A DNA stretch of 64,000 nucleotides, taken from Pseudoalteromonas phenolica. Lineage in GTDB: Bacteria; Pseudomonadota; Gammaproteobacteria; Enterobacterales; Alteromonadaceae. Shown here one piece after another: positions 50,003-59,385 of this stretch. The stretch is taken from the NCBI RefSeq assembly GCF_005876835.1, contig NZ_PPSW01000025.1, positions 1 through 64,000 of the forward strand, written 5' to 3'. The position numbers and the translations under genes were made by a program. The notes under the pieces are model-generated. The model was not told the origin of the DNA. It saw nothing but the letters and a program-made list of their open reading frames with translations, and searched no databases. The stretch's first letter is position 1; every line of letters begins with the position of its first letter.

Positions 50003-51475
50003 ATGCTTAACCCTTTTGATATTGTAATTTTTGGCGGTGGTGGTGATTTAGCACTTCGTAAATTATTGCCAGCGATGTATAGAGCTTATCAAGAAGGCAA
50101 CTTACCTGAAGGCTCTCGTATTTTGCCAACCGTTCGTGGCCAAGAACAACAACAAGAATACATTGAAACGGCGCATCAGGCACTTAAGTCATTTTTATCT
50201 GACGGTGAATTTAATGATAAAGATTGGCAAGCGTTTTCAAGTTATCTGATCCCTGTAGTGATCAACGTGACTGAAGCGGATGATAATTGGGACGAATTAC
50301 ACGAAATTCTAAATTCTGATGCAGAAGACAAGTCTCGCGTGTTCTACTTATCACTTCCTCCTGCCGTATACGGTCAATGTTGTGAGATCTTATCAACTAA
50401 AGGCCTTATCACAGAAACGTCACGTGTCGTGGTCGAAAAGCCAATTGGTTACTGCGGTAAGTCTGCTGAAGAAATTAATTCGCGCATTGCGGAGTTTTTT
50501 AAAGAAGAGCAGATCTTCCGAATTGACCATTACTTAGGTAAAGAAACCGTACAGAACTTAATGGCATTACGCTTCTCGAATGCTTTGTTCGAAAACCTAT
50601 GGGATGCTAAAACTATTGATAATATTCAGATCAGTATTTCTGAAACAGTTGGTTTAGAATCTCGCGCAGGTTTTTATGATAAAGCCGGTGCCCTTCGTGA
50701 TATGGTTCAAAACCACCTGTTACAGCTACTTTGCTTGGTTGCGATGGAATCGCCGCATAAGCTAAATGCACAAAGTATCCGTACTGAGAAGCTAAAAGTA
50801 CTTGAGGCGCTGCGTCCATTACTTGATGAAGACGTTGATAATAACGTAGTACGCGGCCAATATGTTCCAGGTGAGTTAGGTGGAAAAATTGTCCCTGGAT
50901 ACTTAGAAGAGCTTGCAGAAGGCGCAAGTACAACAGAAACATTTGTGGCTATTCGGGCACATATCGATAACTGGCGCTGGTCAGGTGTGCCTTTTTATCT
51001 AAGAACGGGTAAGCGCATGAAACAGCGTTGTGCCGAAATCGTGGTTGAATATAAACCAGTCTCGCACAATGTATATGGTAATAATGTAGGCCCAGTACAG
51101 CCAAACCGTCTTGTTATCCGCCTTCAACCAGAAGAAAGCATTCAATTAACATTGATGTCTAAAAAATTAGACAAGCATGAAATGCAACTTCAGCCTGTTA
51201 CACTAAATATTGAGTTAAGCGACCAGTACGAAAATGGTTTCTACTCAGATGCCTATAAACGTCTGATGTTAGATGCTGCGGCCAATAATCCATCACTGTT
51301 CATCCATAGACAAGAAGTGCGTCGTGCATGGAAGTGGATTGACCCAATTATTGCTCGTTGGCAAGAAAAGGGCACACCTTCACTTTACCGTGCGGGCTCA
51401 TGGGGGCCAGAAGCGGCCGATGAGCTTTTAGAAGAGTGTAACCATAAATGGTTTAACGTAGGAGAGGGCGCATAA
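50003..51475 (+). CDS. zwf: Glucose-6-phosphate 1-dehydrogenase
   Basis: A 490-aa enzyme oxidising glucose-6-phosphate to 6-phosphoglucono-lactone. The nucleotide motif GGGGDLA (11-17), EKPIG (145-149) and the catalytic RIDHYLGKE (173-181) are intact. Length equals E. coli Zwf (491). ATG 50003 follows GAGAG. The stop shares a base with the start of pgl, so zwf and pgl are coupled and make 6-phosphogluconate for Edd. Confidence 0.97.
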   Translation: MLNPFDIVIFGGGGDLALRKLLPAMYRAYQEGNLPEGSRILPTVRGQEQQQEYIETAHQALKSFLSDGEFNDKDWQAFSSYLIPVVINVTEADDNWDELHEILNSDAEDKSRVFYLSLPPAVYGQCCEILSTKGLITETSRVVVEKPIGYCGKSAEEINSRIAEFFKEEQIFRIDHYLGKETVQNLMALRFSNALFENLWDAKTIDNIQISISETVGLESRAGFYDKAGALRDMVQNHLLQLLCLVAMESPHKLNAQSIRTEKLKVLEALRPLLDEDVDNNVVRGQYVPGELGGKIVPGYLEELAEGASTTETFVAIRAHIDNWRWSGVPFYLRTGKRMKQRCAEIVVEYKPVSHNVYGNNVGPVQPNRLVIRLQPEESIQLTLMSKKLDKHEMQLQPVTLNIELSDQYENGFYSDAYKRLMLDAAANNPSLFIHRQEVRRAWKWIDPIIARWQEKGTPSLYRAGSWGPEAADELLEECNHKWFNVGEGA

Positions 51476-52182
51476 TGGCTAAGTTAACAGAGCGTTTTTT
51501 TGATTCAAAAGAGCAGATGACAGAAGCCTTGTCTACTTTATTAAAAGAGCAATTATCGTCAGGTATTGAGCAAGACGGAAAAGCCGTGCTTATGGTTTCA
51601 GGCGGTTCATCGCCTGCTCCAGCTTATAAATATCTGGCAAACTTAGAATTCCCATGGGAAAAAGTATCAGTTGCTATGGTTGATGAGCGCTGGGTTGATG
51701 CGACCCATGAAAAGTCTAACGAAGCCTTTATTAATTCAACGCTCTTACAAAATCATGCGGCAAAAGCAAACTTTGTCACAATGAAAAACTCTGCAGGAAC
51801 TGCAGTAGCAGGGCAAGCTGAATGTGAAAAAGCCTATGCTGAATTAAAAACAGCAGATGTGACTATTTTAGGTATGGGGCCGGATGGTCATACAGCCTCA
51901 TTATTCCCTCATGCTGATGGCTTAAATAATGGCCTAGAAAGTACTGATAAAGTATGTGCAATTAATGCTATCGAAAGTGAAGTGACAGGGAGCATCACTG
52001 AGCGTATGAGCTTAACGCTTAGCGGTATAGCAGACGCTCGTAAAGTCGTATTACTCATTTCAGGTGATGCGAAAAAAGCGGTGTATGAAAATGCGAAAGC
52101 TGAAGGTTCAGAACATGATGTGCCTTTACGAGCAGTTTTAAATCACCCTAATATAGATTTGACGGTATTTTGGACACCTTAG
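51475..52182 (+). CDS. pgl: 6-phosphogluconolactonase
   Basis: A 235-aa DevB-type lactonase. VLMVSGGSSPAPAYKYLA, VSVAMVDERWVD, ILGMGPDGHTASLFPHA and ERMSLTLSGIADA are the family motifs. It hydrolyses 6-phosphoglucono-lactone to 6-phosphogluconate, linking Zwf to Edd. It overlaps zwf by one base and ends at a strong terminator. Confidence 0.96.
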   Translation: MAKLTERFFDSKEQMTEALSTLLKEQLSSGIEQDGKAVLMVSGGSSPAPAYKYLANLEFPWEKVSVAMVDERWVDATHEKSNEAFINSTLLQNHAAKANFVTMKNSAGTAVAGQAECEKAYAELKTADVTILGMGPDGHTASLFPHADGLNNGLESTDKVCAINAIESEVTGSITERMSLTLSGIADARKVVLLISGDAKKAVYENAKAEGSEHDVPLRAVLNHPNIDLTVFWTP

Positions 52183-52205
52183 TTTATTAATTCCTATATC
52201 ACTGA

Positions 52206-52231
52206 AAAGCGCGCCCAATGGCGCGTTTTTT
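52206..52231 (+). terminator. Terminator of zwf-pgl
   Basis: CGCGCC (52210-52215) and GGCGCG (52220-52225) pair around 4 nt, followed by six T. Confidence 0.88.
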
Positions 52232-52403
52232 GTTTTAAGAGTCAACTTTTTTGCATTTTAATTTTTATTAAGTTCATTATTAGGAGTTTTAGTCACCAGG
52301 GAGTCTGAGTAAAAAAGACACAAGCTTTAAAACTGTTATCATTTCACTGCAAGAGTTAACTTAATTTTTTAATTGATTACATTGAATTAAATCGAAATAG
52401 ACA

Positions 52404-52448
52404 TAGACATAATTGTAATTAAATATGTATAATGACAGCGCTGTCATT
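52404..52448 (+). promoter_or_regulatory. Receptor promoter 1 with 18-bp perfect operator
   Basis: TAGACA (52404-52409) and TATAAT (52428-52433) are spaced by 18 bp. AATGACAGCGCTGTCATT (52431-52448), a perfect 18-bp palindrome, overlaps the end of the -10 element, an effective repressor position. A transcript from here would have a leader of about 380 nt. Confidence 0.65.
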
Positions 52449-52748
52449 GAGAGTAATTATCACCCTTGAATGCTTCTGCCAAAGCAAATAACTCTTCATG
52501 TAGACCTAGAATTGAGATCCACAAGGACATTATGTGGCTCAGTTTAATGGTCCGACTTATCCCTTTTATCTATCCACAAACAAAGATTTTGTGCTATATT
52601 CAGCTTGTTTTATGTAACAAATTGTCTTTCATATACGTAAAATCACAATATTTTCAGAGCCTTACATTTATTGTTGAATATTTTTTGAGTAGTGTAACAA
52701 AAAAAATGTAGCGAAATTGTAATTTACGGTGTATGGTTTGTTATTAGA

Positions 52749-52762
52749 TGACAACGCTGTCA
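52749..52762 (+). promoter_or_regulatory. LacI-type operator 2 of the receptor
   Basis: TGACAACGCTGTCA, one mismatch from a perfect palindrome, 55 bp before the receptor start. A possible promoter (TTGTAA, 18 bp, TTATTA) lies directly upstream. Confidence 0.65.
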
Positions 52763-52817
52763 TCTTCACTGGGCAGAAGTGAATAAAAAACCAACAAAAT
52801 GATTCAAGGGGAATCCT

Positions 52818-55541
52818 GTGTTAGCTAATAATTTTAAGAAAAGCTTAATCGCTGCCAACATCGGTCTAGTACTGACTGCTGGCGTATCGGGCGTTGCATA
52901 TGCAAATGAAGGCAGCAAGGCTCAAGAAGATGTTGAAGTAATTGAAGTACGTGGTATTCGTCGCTCTTTAGAAGCTGCGATTAATACTAAACGTTTTGCA
53001 ACATCAGTAGTTGATGCTGTTTCAGCAGAGGACGTCGGTAAGTTTCCAGACAGTGATGTAGGTGAAGCTTTAGGTCGTATCTCAGGCGTTTCAGTAGGTC
53101 GTCAATTCGGCCAAGGTCAGCAAGTTTCTATCCGTGGTGCTTCAGCACAATTAACACGTACTCTATTAAACGGTCATACTGTTGCTTCTACAAACTGGTA
53201 TGATCAACAAGACATTGACAGAAGCTTCAACTATTCATTAATGCCTTCAGAAATGGTAGGCGGAATTGAAGTTTACAAGTCTTCTCAAGCTGACCTTCCT
53301 GAAGGTGGTGTTGGTGGTGTTATCATCGTTAACTCTCGTAAACCATTAGACTTAGACGCAAATACAGTTTTCGGTAGTGTTAAATTCGATCATGGTTCTG
53401 TTTCAGAGCAGTGGGACCCTGAAGTTTCAGGTCTATACAGCTGGAAAAATGACGACGAAAACTTTGGTGCATTAGTTGCGATGTCTCGTAAGGACACTGA
53501 ATATCAACGTCGTGGTACAGAAACGATTCTAAACTGGGGTGGTGCAGTAGCGCCAACTGTATTTAAGCAAGACCGTGAGCGTACAGCTCTAAACGTTGCG
53601 CTTCAGTATGCGCCAACTGATGAGATGGAGTTTGGTTTGAACTATACTTCATTAGACCTTCAGGCTGACAACATCAACTCTTCATTATTCCTTTTCTCTC
53701 AAGGTGCAGATGCTGCTCGTTGGATCCCTTACGGTGACAAATACAGCAACGGTGGCGTTGATGAGAACGAGGTAGATGGCCCTCTTGGTAACATGCCAAC
53801 TTGTCAAGCTACTAATGCAACAGGTGATTGTGTTAAAACAACTCTAGATGCACTTGCAGGCGGTAGTTGGGGTCAAACTTGGGTTCGTGATGCAGAAATG
53901 AATTCAAAGACTCTAGAAATAAATGGTAAATACTCTGGTGATGGTTTTGTAATCGATGGTCGTATCGGTAATACTAAATCTGAAGGTGGTACTAACTTCA
54001 CTGCAGCACAGCGTAATGGTATCGGTGAAGCGTCTGACTTTGCTGGTGTTTACGATGCAACTGGTAAAATCTTCGCAGTAGATACTGCAGTTAAATCATG
54101 GACTCGTGATGATTTTGTTGGTGATTTAGACTTACCAGGTTGGTCTATTAGAAGCCAACCAAATACAGATGAAGAAGATTTTGTTCAAGGTAACATCAAG
54201 TTCTATGTAGACTTTGGTGCAATTACTTCAATCAAAACAGGTTTCAGTTATGCAAGCCACTTTGTTGAAGAAAAGACTTTTTGGCCAAACCCTCGTGTAG
54301 CTCCTACTAACCAACTTCCTGGTGATGTAAGCAAGCTATATTTAGATAGCCAGCTTCAACTTTCTCAAGGCTTTATGTTCCCAGAAGCGAACTACGATGC
54401 ACTACTTGAGCGTGCTAAAAGTGGTTTAGGTGAGTGGGAGTTATTACGTTCTGGTTACGGTACAGTTGAAGAAGATAACTTTGCTGCTTACGTAATGGCT
54501 GAATTCGAAACTGATGGTGTTCGTGGTAACTTTGGTCTACGTTATATTAGCACAGATGCTGAGTCTGACTTTTTTGCTGTAGATTTTGATGGTATTGCTG
54601 CAGGTTTATATGCTGAAGGTGGTTCTCTAGCAGGTTACCAGGCTTATGAGACAACACTAACAACAGAAAAAGCTGATTACAGCGACGTTCTTCCAAGTGT
54701 TAATATTGTATTTGACCTAACTGAAGATTTAATTCTTCGTACTTCAGCGTCACAAGTTATCGCTCGTCCAAACTACGCAAATATGTTTGCTCGCCAATCA
54801 CAAGATGGCTATAACGATGACATCGAAGGCAACGAAGTATTAACTAAGGGTTCTCCAGCACTTAAGCCATTCAAGGCTACTCAAGCTGATTTAAGCTTAG
54901 AGTGGTATTATGATTCAAGCGCGTTATTATCATTTACTTATTTCATTAAAGATATTTCAAGCTTCACAACAGCAGGCTTAGAGCCAAATGTGTCGTTAGG
55001 TATTGTTGATAACTTTGGTAATGATAATTGGACAATCAGTACTCAGAGAAACTCTACTGGTGGTGAGATCCGCGGTTTTGAACTACAGTGGCAGAACTCA
55101 TTTGAGAGTGGTTTAGGTTATGTAGCTAACTACACTTTTGTTGATGCTACAGCAGATGCTAAGAACTATGCTGATTTAGTTTCTAACTTCTCAGACTCTT
55201 CAAAGCATACTCTTAACTTAGTTGGTTATTATGAAGCTGATAACTACAGTGCACGTTTAGCATATAACTGGCGTTCAGAGTACATGATCCGTGAAGGCGC
55301 AGGCTTCTACGGTAACCGTATGCATGACGATTACGGCACACTTGATTTCTCAGCTACATACACATTAAATGACTCTGTAGGTTTCACATTTGAAGTTGTT
55401 AACATTCTTGAAGAAGATAGTATTCAACTTGGTGCTGCTCCGACAGAATCAACAATTAAGAATGAGCTGAAGAATAATTATCCAGCATGGTCATTCGAAG
55501 GCGAAAGACGTATTAAAGCGGGCGTAAACTTCCGTTTCTAA
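52818..55541 (+). CDS. TonB-dependent outer-membrane receptor
   Basis: A 907-aa receptor. GTG 52818 follows AGGGGAA and opens a signal peptide (NFKKSLIAANIGLVLTAGVSGVAYA). The TonB-box region (EDVEVIEVRGIRRSLEAAINTK), the plug domain (ALGRISGVSVGRQFGQGQQVSIRGA ... GGVGGVIIVNSRKP) and the long beta-barrel ending in aromatic residue (KAGVNFRF) place it in the TonB-Xanth-Caul subgroup, which often imports oligosaccharides. Its operators match those of the glucose/ED genes, so the substrate is probably a glucose-containing saccharide. No inner-membrane sugar transporter is adjacent. Confidence 0.92.
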   Translation: MLANNFKKSLIAANIGLVLTAGVSGVAYANEGSKAQEDVEVIEVRGIRRSLEAAINTKRFATSVVDAVSAEDVGKFPDSDVGEALGRISGVSVGRQFGQGQQVSIRGASAQLTRTLLNGHTVASTNWYDQQDIDRSFNYSLMPSEMVGGIEVYKSSQADLPEGGVGGVIIVNSRKPLDLDANTVFGSVKFDHGSVSEQWDPEVSGLYSWKNDDENFGALVAMSRKDTEYQRRGTETILNWGGAVAPTVFKQDRERTALNVALQYAPTDEMEFGLNYTSLDLQADNINSSLFLFSQGADAARWIPYGDKYSNGGVDENEVDGPLGNMPTCQATNATGDCVKTTLDALAGGSWGQTWVRDAEMNSKTLEINGKYSGDGFVIDGRIGNTKSEGGTNFTAAQRNGIGEASDFAGVYDATGKIFAVDTAVKSWTRDDFVGDLDLPGWSIRSQPNTDEEDFVQGNIKFYVDFGAITSIKTGFSYASHFVEEKTFWPNPRVAPTNQLPGDVSKLYLDSQLQLSQGFMFPEANYDALLERAKSGLGEWELLRSGYGTVEEDNFAAYVMAEFETDGVRGNFGLRYISTDAESDFFAVDFDGIAAGLYAEGGSLAGYQAYETTLTTEKADYSDVLPSVNIVFDLTEDLILRTSASQVIARPNYANMFARQSQDGYNDDIEGNEVLTKGSPALKPFKATQADLSLEWYYDSSALLSFTYFIKDISSFTTAGLEPNVSLGIVDNFGNDNWTISTQRNSTGGEIRGFELQWQNSFESGLGYVANYTFVDATADAKNYADLVSNFSDSSKHTLNLVGYYEADNYSARLAYNWRSEYMIREGAGFYGNRMHDDYGTLDFSATYTLNDSVGFTFEVVNILEEDSIQLGAAPTESTIKNELKNNYPAWSFEGERRIKAGVNFRF

Positions 55542-55558
55542 TATAACAAGTAGTTTTA

Positions 55559-55583
55559 AGCCCAGCCTATGCTGGGCTTTTTA
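55559..55583 (+). terminator. Terminator / attenuator after receptor
   Basis: AAGCCCAGC and GCTGGGCTT pair around CTAT, followed by T. It separates the receptor from the halogenase genes, which may still be reached by read-through. Confidence 0.85.
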
Positions 55584-55601
55584 GTTTCTAAAAGGTGAAG
55601 T

Positions 55602-57125
55602 ATGAATACGATCACAATAGTCGGTGGTGGTACCTCAGGTTGGATGACTGCTGTATTACTTAATCAAGCATATAACAAATTTGGTCAAACAGTAAAAGTT
55701 AGGCTTATTGAAAGCCCTGATATCGATATTGTGGGTGTAGGTGAAGCAACTGTACCAGCGATAAAGGACTTTCTTCAAGCAGTAGGTATTGATGAAATGG
55801 ACTTTATGAAACATACAAATGCCACTATTAAGACAGGTATTTTATTCAAAAATTGGTGCGCGCCGAGTAATGATGGCCAAGTTCATACTTATATGCATCC
55901 ATTTGACCAAGAAAAAGTAGAAAAAAGGTTAGATGTAGCAACTTCATGGTTATTATCTGAACGGAGAAAGCCTTATGATCAAAGTGTTTCTATTGCCCAT
56001 GCTTTAGCGCAAAAAAACCTGACACCAAAAGTAATGAACAGTAAAAGTTTTCAATCTATCGTGCCATATAGCTATCACCTAGATGCAAGGTTGTTTGGGC
56101 AGTATTTACGTGATTATGCATGTGCAAAAGGGGTTGAGCGAATCGAAGCACATGTTTCTAGTGTAAATTCTAGTGGTAATATTATTGACTCCTTAGATAC
56201 AACCAAAGGTACTTTTAAGTCAGATTATTTTATAGACTGTACTGGGTTTAGAGGCCTTTTAATTAGTCAAGTTGATGACGATTCCAACTGGCACAGTTAT
56301 AGAGACTCGCTGTTTTGTGATAGAGCTGTAACTGTTCAAACACCGCATGAAGCGGGTTATTCGTCTAAAAGTTATACTGAGTCTTATGCGTTAAATGCAG
56401 GTTGGGCTTGGAAAATAGATCTACAGAACCGAACAGGTAATGGATATGTATATTCAAGTAGGTATATAGACTCTAAGACTGCTGAAAACGAATTTAGAAC
56501 CCACCTTAATTTACCAGATGGTACTCAATTTAACCACATTGAAATGAAAGTTGGCCGCAGGAAGCAGCAGTGGGTTGGTAATTGTGTTTCTGTCGGCTTA
56601 TCAAGTGGTTTTATTGAGCCTTTAGAGTCAACGGGTTTGCACCTAATATATTTGGCTGCAAGATTTTTTGTTTTGCACAATAACTTCTCAGGAAACAGCC
56701 AAAGTAATATTGATAACTTTAATCTGACTATGTGTAAAACATATGATGAATTAAAAGACTTCATCGTGCTCCACTATGTGCTTTCAGATAGAAAGGACAC
56801 AGAATTTTGGCGAGATGTACACAAAACTTTAGATTTTTGTCCCGAATTATCCAAAAGATTAGAGCTGTGGAAATCTAAGGTCTGTGAATTTTTTGATGTG
56901 TCTGACTCTACGTCACATATGTTTTCTGATACCAGCTATAGATATATTTTATATGGTATGAATTATTTCCCTGAATTAAAAATACCCACAATAGGCGGGG
57001 AGTTTGAAGATATTTTTCAATATCTTGATGAAAGAAAAAAACAAGCTTGCAATGCTGTTCTAAGTCATTCAGATTTCATAAATAAAATTCAGGGCAAAAG
57101 CAACTTTGTTTCTGTGAAGCTTTGA
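55602..57125 (+). CDS. Flavin-dependent tryptophan-halogenase-family protein 1
   Basis: A 507-aa protein. The FAD-binding start GGGTSGWMTA (8-17), GVGEATVPAI (45-54) and a lysine at the position of the halogenase catalytic lysine (Lys77, NATIKTGILFKNW) are present. The signature W-x-W-x-I-P reads WAWKID (268-273), so the proline is replaced. FSSGFIEPLESTGLHLI matches the family's C-terminal flavin region. Family members chlorinate or brominate tryptophan or other aromatics, but those beside TonB receptors have no proven substrate. It overlaps the next gene's possible upstream start and lies 8 bp before its ATG. Confidence 0.88.
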   Translation: MNTITIVGGGTSGWMTAVLLNQAYNKFGQTVKVRLIESPDIDIVGVGEATVPAIKDFLQAVGIDEMDFMKHTNATIKTGILFKNWCAPSNDGQVHTYMHPFDQEKVEKRLDVATSWLLSERRKPYDQSVSIAHALAQKNLTPKVMNSKSFQSIVPYSYHLDARLFGQYLRDYACAKGVERIEAHVSSVNSSGNIIDSLDTTKGTFKSDYFIDCTGFRGLLISQVDDDSNWHSYRDSLFCDRAVTVQTPHEAGYSSKSYTESYALNAGWAWKIDLQNRTGNGYVYSSRYIDSKTAENEFRTHLNLPDGTQFNHIEMKVGRRKQQWVGNCVSVGLSSGFIEPLESTGLHLIYLAARFFVLHNNFSGNSQSNIDNFNLTMCKTYDELKDFIVLHYVLSDRKDTEFWRDVHKTLDFCPELSKRLELWKSKVCEFFDVSDSTSHMFSDTSYRYILYGMNYFPELKIPTIGGEFEDIFQYLDERKKQACNAVLSHSDFINKIQGKSNFVSVKL

Positions 57126-57133
57126 GGCAATGT

Positions 57134-58666
57134 ATGAAAGATATCGAGATTAAAAATTATGTTGTGGTTGGTGGCGGAACTGCTGGGTGGATCACAGCAA
57201 GCCTACTTGCCACCAAGTTATCTCATGATAAAACCAAATCAGTAACCCTAATAGAGTCTCCAGATATTCCGATAATTGGAGTCGGGGAGGGAACTGTTCC
57301 TTCTATTCGTCAGACGCTTAAAAGAATAGGGATCAGTGAATCTGAACTAATAACAAAATGTGATGCAACTTTTAAACAATCTATTAAGTTCGCTAACTGG
57401 ATGGATAAAGAAACGCATGGTGAAAAAAACTTTTATCACCATCTTTTTGATTACCCTTTCCCTTTCGGTGACAATTTACTGCCCTTTTGGCATAAGAAAA
57501 AAGGGTCAAGTTTTGCTGAAATGGTGTCAATTCAACAGCATTTAGCTGAACTAAATTTAGCACCTAAAAATATAACTGATGCTGAATTCACTGGTATTTC
57601 TGATTATGCATACCATTTTGATGCACATAAATTTGCTCAACTGTTGAAGGAAAATGCAGTTGAAAAATTAGGTGTGAATTATATTTCCGATAATGTTGAA
57701 GACGTGACTATTGACTCGGAAATAGGAATTTTAGCCTTGAAGCTACAAAAAAATGGGATGACAAAGTACGATTTTTATATTGATTGCTCAGGTTTTACGA
57801 GTCTAATACTAGGTCAGAAGTTAGCTGTGCCTTTTATAGATAAGAGTAATGTCATATTTTCAAATAAGGCGTTAACGGTTCAAATACCTAATCTCGACAA
57901 AGAAATTCCTCCTTTCACTATATCAACAGCACATCAAGCTGGCTGGATATGGGATATCGCGCTTTCAACTAGACGTGGTATAGGCCTAGTCTATTGCGAC
58001 AGGTATATGTCTGAAGATACCGCAAGAGAAAAACTTGAAAAATATGTTGGAAATCCATTAGAAGAATTTAATGTTAGAAAAATTGACATGAAGATAGGTT
58101 ACAGGGAGCAAGCCTGGAATAAAAACTGTTTGGCAATTGGTCTTTCACAGGGGTTTGTTGAACCTTTAGAAGCAACAGCAATTCTGCTTTCTGATTTTTC
58201 TGCTAATCTGTTTTGTAATAAACTTCCTGAGCATGCGTCTGATTTAGAGGACTTTGCAAAGCACTTTAATAAGCGTATTACCTACACTTGGGAAAGAGTG
58301 ATAGATTTTGTTAAACTTCACTACTGTATTTCAAATCGCACTGATAGTCAGTTTTGGCTTGATAATAGAGATATGTCATCTATTCCAACTAGTCTAACTG
58401 AAAAGCTTTCTTTATGGATGAAAAGTTACCCTAGCAAAGACGATTTCTTCTCTAAATTTGAGGTTTTCGATTTAGAGAATTATTTATATGTTTTAGCTGG
58501 GATGGATTTTTCTTTCAAAGATTTAAAAATGAGTGATCATGAGTTAGCACGCTATGAGAATCAAACAAATCAAGTGCTTAAAACGTTTGAGGAATATAAA
58601 AATAGATTACCAAAACAACGTGAATTAATTAAAAAAGTGTTTGAGAATGGTTTTCCAAAAATTTGA
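57134..58666 (+). CDS. Flavin-dependent tryptophan-halogenase-family protein 2
   Basis: A 510-aa paralogue of the preceding gene. It has GGGTAGWITA (13-22), GVGEGTVPSI (49-58), Lys81 (DATFKQSIKFANW), and WIWDIA (271-276) in place of W-x-W-x-I-P; LSQGFVEPLEATAILL is the flavin region. ATG 57134 follows GAGG by 5 bp. Two unequal paralogues in tandem suggest a heteromeric or two-step modification system. The convergent DUF6445-type gene begins after 27 bp. Confidence 0.88.
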   Translation: MKDIEIKNYVVVGGGTAGWITASLLATKLSHDKTKSVTLIESPDIPIIGVGEGTVPSIRQTLKRIGISESELITKCDATFKQSIKFANWMDKETHGEKNFYHHLFDYPFPFGDNLLPFWHKKKGSSFAEMVSIQQHLAELNLAPKNITDAEFTGISDYAYHFDAHKFAQLLKENAVEKLGVNYISDNVEDVTIDSEIGILALKLQKNGMTKYDFYIDCSGFTSLILGQKLAVPFIDKSNVIFSNKALTVQIPNLDKEIPPFTISTAHQAGWIWDIALSTRRGIGLVYCDRYMSEDTAREKLEKYVGNPLEEFNVRKIDMKIGYREQAWNKNCLAIGLSQGFVEPLEATAILLSDFSANLFCNKLPEHASDLEDFAKHFNKRITYTWERVIDFVKLHYCISNRTDSQFWLDNRDMSSIPTSLTEKLSLWMKSYPSKDDFFSKFEVFDLENYLYVLAGMDFSFKDLKMSDHELARYENQTNQVLKTFEEYKNRLPKQRELIKKVFENGFPKI

Positions 58667-58692
58667 AAAACCATAAACTCTACTCGACAGGT

Positions 58693-59355
58693 TTATATTT
58701 CAAAAAAAGAGGCTACAGTCAATCGGCCTCTTTTTGGATTTGCTGAGATACTTTTAGCTTTGTTTATATCGGCACAATGAAGTAAATTACTCGGATAAAT
58801 GACAATTCTGTTGAATTTTGCCTCGACAGAAAAGACACTTTCAAATAAATCATTGTTATTTGTTAGGTATCCTCTCTGTTTATTATTGTTTAGAGCATCT
58901 TGCATCAGTTGCACATTTTTAGGTGTTATTTTTATATCACCAGAAGGTATATGCTTATAAATAGATGTTCCGCCGTATTGACTATCGCAAAGATAGTGAA
59001 CACTTGCATATTGGCAGTCTTCAAGAGAATCCACATGAGGAAGTGATTGGAATTCGTTTATTTCTTCATCGGGGATAGTTATTAAGCTGAGCATACACCT
59101 ATGAATATAAGTTTCACTTTCAAACAGCTCATTCAATAGCTCTTGTAAACAAGCTTCATAAGGTCTAGGCATTAAATCCCTAATACCTGGGTACAAAGTA
59201 CCATCTTTACCTGGCGGGTTAAAATAAGCTGTTTCGCATGCAAAAGACACTATGTCATCAGGCTCAGATAAAAAATTATCAATCACATAAATGACATCGT
59301 TGTCATTAATCTTTGTTTTCTGTATTGTTATTTTTTTACTTAATGATAGTTTCAT
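58693..59355 (-). CDS. DUF6445-type, 2-oxoglutarate/iron-oxygenase-like protein
   Basis: A 220-aa protein. LPHVDSLED (His107, Asp109) with His193 (YPSNLLHCADI) fits the H-x-D...H iron facial triad, and FNRIVIYPSNLLH, PKRGRLTVASFFEI match the DUF6445 family pattern. It may hydroxylate a protein or small molecule, but activity is not proven. It is the only gene of the cassette on the minus strand, divergent from the cupin-like gene 30 bp away, sharing its short promoter region. Confidence 0.65.
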   Translation of the reverse strand: MKLSLSKKITIQKTKINDNDVIYVIDNFLSEPDDIVSFACETAYFNPPGKDGTLYPGIRDLMPRPYEACLQELLNELFESETYIHRCMLSLITIPDEEINEFQSLPHVDSLEDCQYASVHYLCDSQYGGTSIYKHIPSGDIKITPKNVQLMQDALNNNKQRGYLTNNNDLFESVFSVEAKFNRIVIYPSNLLHCADINKAKSISANPKRGRLTVASFFEI

Positions 59356-59385
59356 AAGTCAATTTTTATATATGGGTTAGGTGGT

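Larger units (their letters stand above)
52232..52817. other. Long promoter region of the TonB-dependent receptor
   Basis: About 585 bp without a convincing gene. It holds two LacI-type operators, each next to a plausible promoter. The rest is A/T-rich. A short open frame at 52466-52711 lacks a ribosome-binding site and is not believed. Confidence 0.6.

Noticed and set aside
52466..52711. Open frame of 81 codons upstream of the receptor
   Set aside because: It has no ribosome-binding site, unlikely composition, and lies within the receptor's regulatory region.
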